From: Competibacter_A sp037045535
GTDB lineage: Bacteria > Pseudomonadota > Gammaproteobacteria > Competibacterales > Competibacteraceae
Length of the DNA: 64,000 nt
Direction: 5' to 3'
Assembly: GCA_037045535.1 (NCBI GenBank)
Contig: JBAOHI010000082.1
Span: 372,001-436,000 of the forward strand
Part shown: positions 62,223 to 64,000 of the stretch, in pieces
Position numbering within the stretch: the first letter of the stretch is position 1
Layout of the letters: the number at the start of each line of letters is the position of its first letter
Translations under genes and position numbers: made by a program
The notes under the pieces: generated by a model
Database searches by the model: none
What the model saw: the letters and a program-made list of their open reading frames with translations, nothing else
What the model was told of the DNA's origin: nothing

Positions 62223-63461
62223 GTGTTGAAGTTTGACCACGATGATGGTCGCCTGATCGCACTTTCATCGCTCCAGACCGCTCCAGAGGATATAGCGTCG
62301 GTGTCGGATTTACCGCAATTTCCGAGGCGTCGACGATGCCGATTTTGGTGGCAGGGGGTTCTAGTTGCAACGACCTTGCCTTGCATGAAACCGGCTTGCG
62401 CCTCGTTTGGCGGCAATAGCTTCGGCGATGGCTTTGTGTGGCTGTTGGGGCTGGTGTTCGTGATGCCGCCCTTGCTGGGAGCTCTCCTTGCGGGGGCATT
62501 AACGCGGAGCCGTGTCGCGGCGATTCCGGTCGCGATTGTCGTGGGCTCGGCGATTTCCACAGTGGTTTGGGGTGTGGTGATCCGTCGAGGGTTAGTGGAA
62601 TGGCTGTCTTTCGCCCTGCTGGGTGCGATCGCGGGGTTGGTGGCGGGAGCATTGGTCTGGTTGTGGCGAATCGGCTGGTCCAAGTTCAGGCGGAAAGCCT
62701 GCACGGTAGACAGCCCGTCCGTAACGAATACCGAATCCTCACCGGCGACGATCGGACTGCTCGATCCGATCCGGTCTCTGCTAGGCGTGTCATCGAACGC
62801 TGCCGGATGGCGCTGCCGCGCAGTCGCCTGGGGGCGTCAAGCTCGCGCCAATCTGGTTGAAGCTGGGTCTGACCTGCGATCATCCGAATTGGAACGCAGC
62901 TCGGCCGAGCGATCCAGGCTAAGAGTAAGGCTGGGTTACAGTGCCGTGCTGATCCTGGCGGGTTTGGCGCTTTCGCCGATCACCTTGATGGGCCTGACTG
63001 AAAAAATGGCCAGTTCTTCCAGTCCACCCTGGCTGATCGCCTGGTTGGTCGCAATCGCAAATGGATTACCGCTCTTGAGGGTGGTGCCGTCGCTGCTGGA
63101 TGTGTTGGCCGCCGTACTGGTCGGTCCTTGGTGGGGGGCTGGCACGATGCTGATTACCGCCGGATTGTTATCCTCTCACTTCGCCGGCTATCCATCATTA
63201 CCCTACGCAGGGGTGTTTGGAGTGCTGATCGCGGGTTTGGCCTATCGGGCAACTGGGAAAATAGCGTATGTGGTGATCGGCGAGATCGTCGGAACTGGGT
63301 TGATTGGAGCGATCGTCAATGCCGCCCTCGGAATCTACGCGACCGATACTTTATTCGATTGGCCGGATTGGGTAGCGATGCTGTTCTTGCCCACCAGCAT
63401 TGGCGCGGCGCTGGGCGGTATCGCGCTAATCGTGTTGCGACGGGTGGAGCAGCCGCTTTAA
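62223..63461 (+). CDS. Membrane protein with C-terminal ThiW-like (ECF S-component) domain
   Basis: 412 residues in the longest frame. The C-terminal ~170 residues look like the ThiW type of energy-coupling-factor substrate-binding component: VLILAGLALSPITLMGLTEK, PLLRVVPSLLDVLAAVLVGP, WWGAGTMLITAGLLSSHFAG, YPSLPYAGVFGVLIAGLAYR and AYVVIGEIVGTGLIGAIVNA. The N-terminal ~130 residues have three or four further membrane helices (FVWLLGLVFVMPPLLGALLA), then a hydrophilic linker. That extension is unusual for ThiW, and the true start is unclear. No TPP riboswitch was recognised upstream. Confidence 0.55.
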   Translation: MLKFDHDDGRLIALSSLQTAPEDIASVSDLPQFPRRRRCRFWWQGVLVATTLPCMKPACASFGGNSFGDGFVWLLGLVFVMPPLLGALLAGALTRSRVAAIPVAIVVGSAISTVVWGVVIRRGLVEWLSFALLGAIAGLVAGALVWLWRIGWSKFRRKACTVDSPSVTNTESSPATIGLLDPIRSLLGVSSNAAGWRCRAVAWGRQARANLVEAGSDLRSSELERSSAERSRLRVRLGYSAVLILAGLALSPITLMGLTEKMASSSSPPWLIAWLVAIANGLPLLRVVPSLLDVLAAVLVGPWWGAGTMLITAGLLSSHFAGYPSLPYAGVFGVLIAGLAYRATGKIAYVVIGEIVGTGLIGAIVNAALGIYATDTLFDWPDWVAMLFLPTSIGAALGGIALIVLRRVEQPL

Positions 63462-63525
63462 ATAATGTAGAGGTATTGGGTGATAAGGTTAGCCTGCCAG
63501 CCCGACTCTCATGATCATTCGCTCA

Positions 63526-64000
63526 TCATACTTTGCCGACTCGCATCGCCAAGGGCCACGAAACCCGCCGGCGTTGGTGCGGCGATTGCCAATGCGGTGC
63601 CAGTTCCGAGGCCAATACCGTCACCGGATCATATCCGCGTTCGGCGCTAAAGCGGGCGGTCGCCGACCAGCTACGAAAATATCCCAAAAGCTCCGGCAAG
63701 GACCAATGCGCTTCCATGACGAAGGCAGGCGTGGCTATTTCGGCGAACGGGAAGGGCAGAGTCCGATAACCGCTTTCCACGAGCTGGCGTTCCGGCGGCC
63801 AATAAGGCCCGACGGTATTCTGGTAAAACGCCTCGGCCCGCGCGTTCACTGCCTCGCCTTCCACCGAGAGCGCGCCATAACACCAGGCCGCCAGGATTCC
63901 GCCCGGTTTCAGAACCCGCCGCGCTTCGGCATAAAAACGGTCGAGGTCGAACCAGTGCATGGCCTGGGCAACCGTGATGAGGTCGACACTGGCCTCCGAA
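63526..64000 (-). CDS. Class I SAM-dependent methyltransferase, partial (runs off window)
   Basis: The C-terminal part of a methyltransferase of the UbiE/type 11 family; the gene continues past the right edge. Visible motifs: SVDLITVAQAMHWFDLDRFY (motif II/post region), ARRVLKPGGILAAWCYG, then a tail with PPERQLVESGYRTLPFPF and LPELLGYFRSWSATARF. The SAM-binding glycine loop is outside the window. Substrate unknown. Confidence 0.85.
   Translation of the reverse strand, partial: SEASVDLITVAQAMHWFDLDRFYAEARRVLKPGGILAAWCYGALSVEGEAVNARAEAFYQNTVGPYWPPERQLVESGYRTLPFPFAEIATPAFVMEAHWSLPELLGYFRSWSATARFSAERGYDPVTVLASELAPHWQSPHQRRRVSWPLAMRVGKV

Noticed and set aside
62140..62400. TPP riboswitch ahead of the ThiW-like gene
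   Set aside because: The conserved CTGAGA and ACCTGA-type segments were not found in the region.
1..64000. tRNA or rRNA genes
   Set aside because: Intergenic regions were scanned by eye for T-loop and anticodon-arm patterns; none was convincing. A tRNAscan run would settle it.

Overview
The window looks like a GC-rich gammaproteobacterial chromosome. The best guess (inference only) is a relative of the wastewater glycogen/PHA accumulators, Candidatus Competibacter/Contendobacter. The reasons are a two-subunit class III PHA synthase (phaC/phaE) convergent with phaA-phaB-phaR, a GlgX-type debranching enzyme, and gammaproteobacterial gene orders (miaB-phoH-ybeY-corC-lnt; rpsF-priB-rpsR-DUF2232-rplI-dnaB-alr-radA). 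No rRNA, tRNA or CRISPR array was recognised.

Layout. 1-6.2 kb is accessory: an AAA-ATPase/PD-(D/E)XK protein, a vapBC pair with a palindromic operator, a truncated avd-like gene beside an FGE-fold protein that resembles a diversity-generating retroelement (DGR) target, and a Ser/Thr kinase. 6.2-12.3 kb is housekeeping (miaB with an apparent frameshift, phoH, ybeY, corC, lnt, an SLT lipoprotein). 12.4-20.1 kb holds a DUF4239 protein, then a minus-strand set: glgX, a DJ-1/PfpI protein, an unusual AGE-epimerase/STAS fusion and a GMC oxidoreductase. 20.5-27.3 kb holds a zinc-ribbon protein, a CDP-alcohol phosphatidyltransferase, an HDOD/EAL protein, an AI-2E-type exporter, paaK with an ACT partner and a phytase-like lipoprotein. 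27.6-32 kb is the PHA locus. 32-43 kb has an M48 protease, a transglutaminase, ptsP (frameshifted), tusA, a GNAT enzyme, pmbA, sohB, ssb and an MFS transporter. 43-49.3 kb has a small lipoprotein, a GlsB/YeaQ protein, catalase, yejBE permeases and a Fur-box-preceded cupredoxin/FTR1 iron uptake pair.

The most striking region is 49.5-54.7 kb. It is an integron cassette array without an integrase in the window (a CALIN). Three attC sites show R''/L''/L'/R' boxes with an unpaired extra base in L'', the classical hallmark, and several more are degenerate. A 154-157 bp, gene-less, highly structured unit is present four times. In three cases it begins exactly at the G/TT crossover point of a preceding attC, and every copy ends at the GTT that opens the next gene cassette, so units and gene cassettes strictly alternate. 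Each unit carries its own R''-like box (CGACAAC) matching its own left end (GTTGTCG), so it can be read as a miniature gene-less cassette; a MITE-like element that targets attC is the alternative. The cassette genes (a nucleotidyltransferase-like protein, a secreted protein split by an IS200-type element, an unknown protein, higBA, hicBA) are nearly all frameshifted. The damage is far denser than in the surrounding core genome, so the array appears to be decaying.

54.7-64 kb returns to core genes (radA, alr, dnaB, rplI, DUF2232, rpsR, priB, rpsF), then a possible divergent FtsZ/tubulin-like protein, a ThiW-like membrane protein and a methyltransferase that runs off the right edge.
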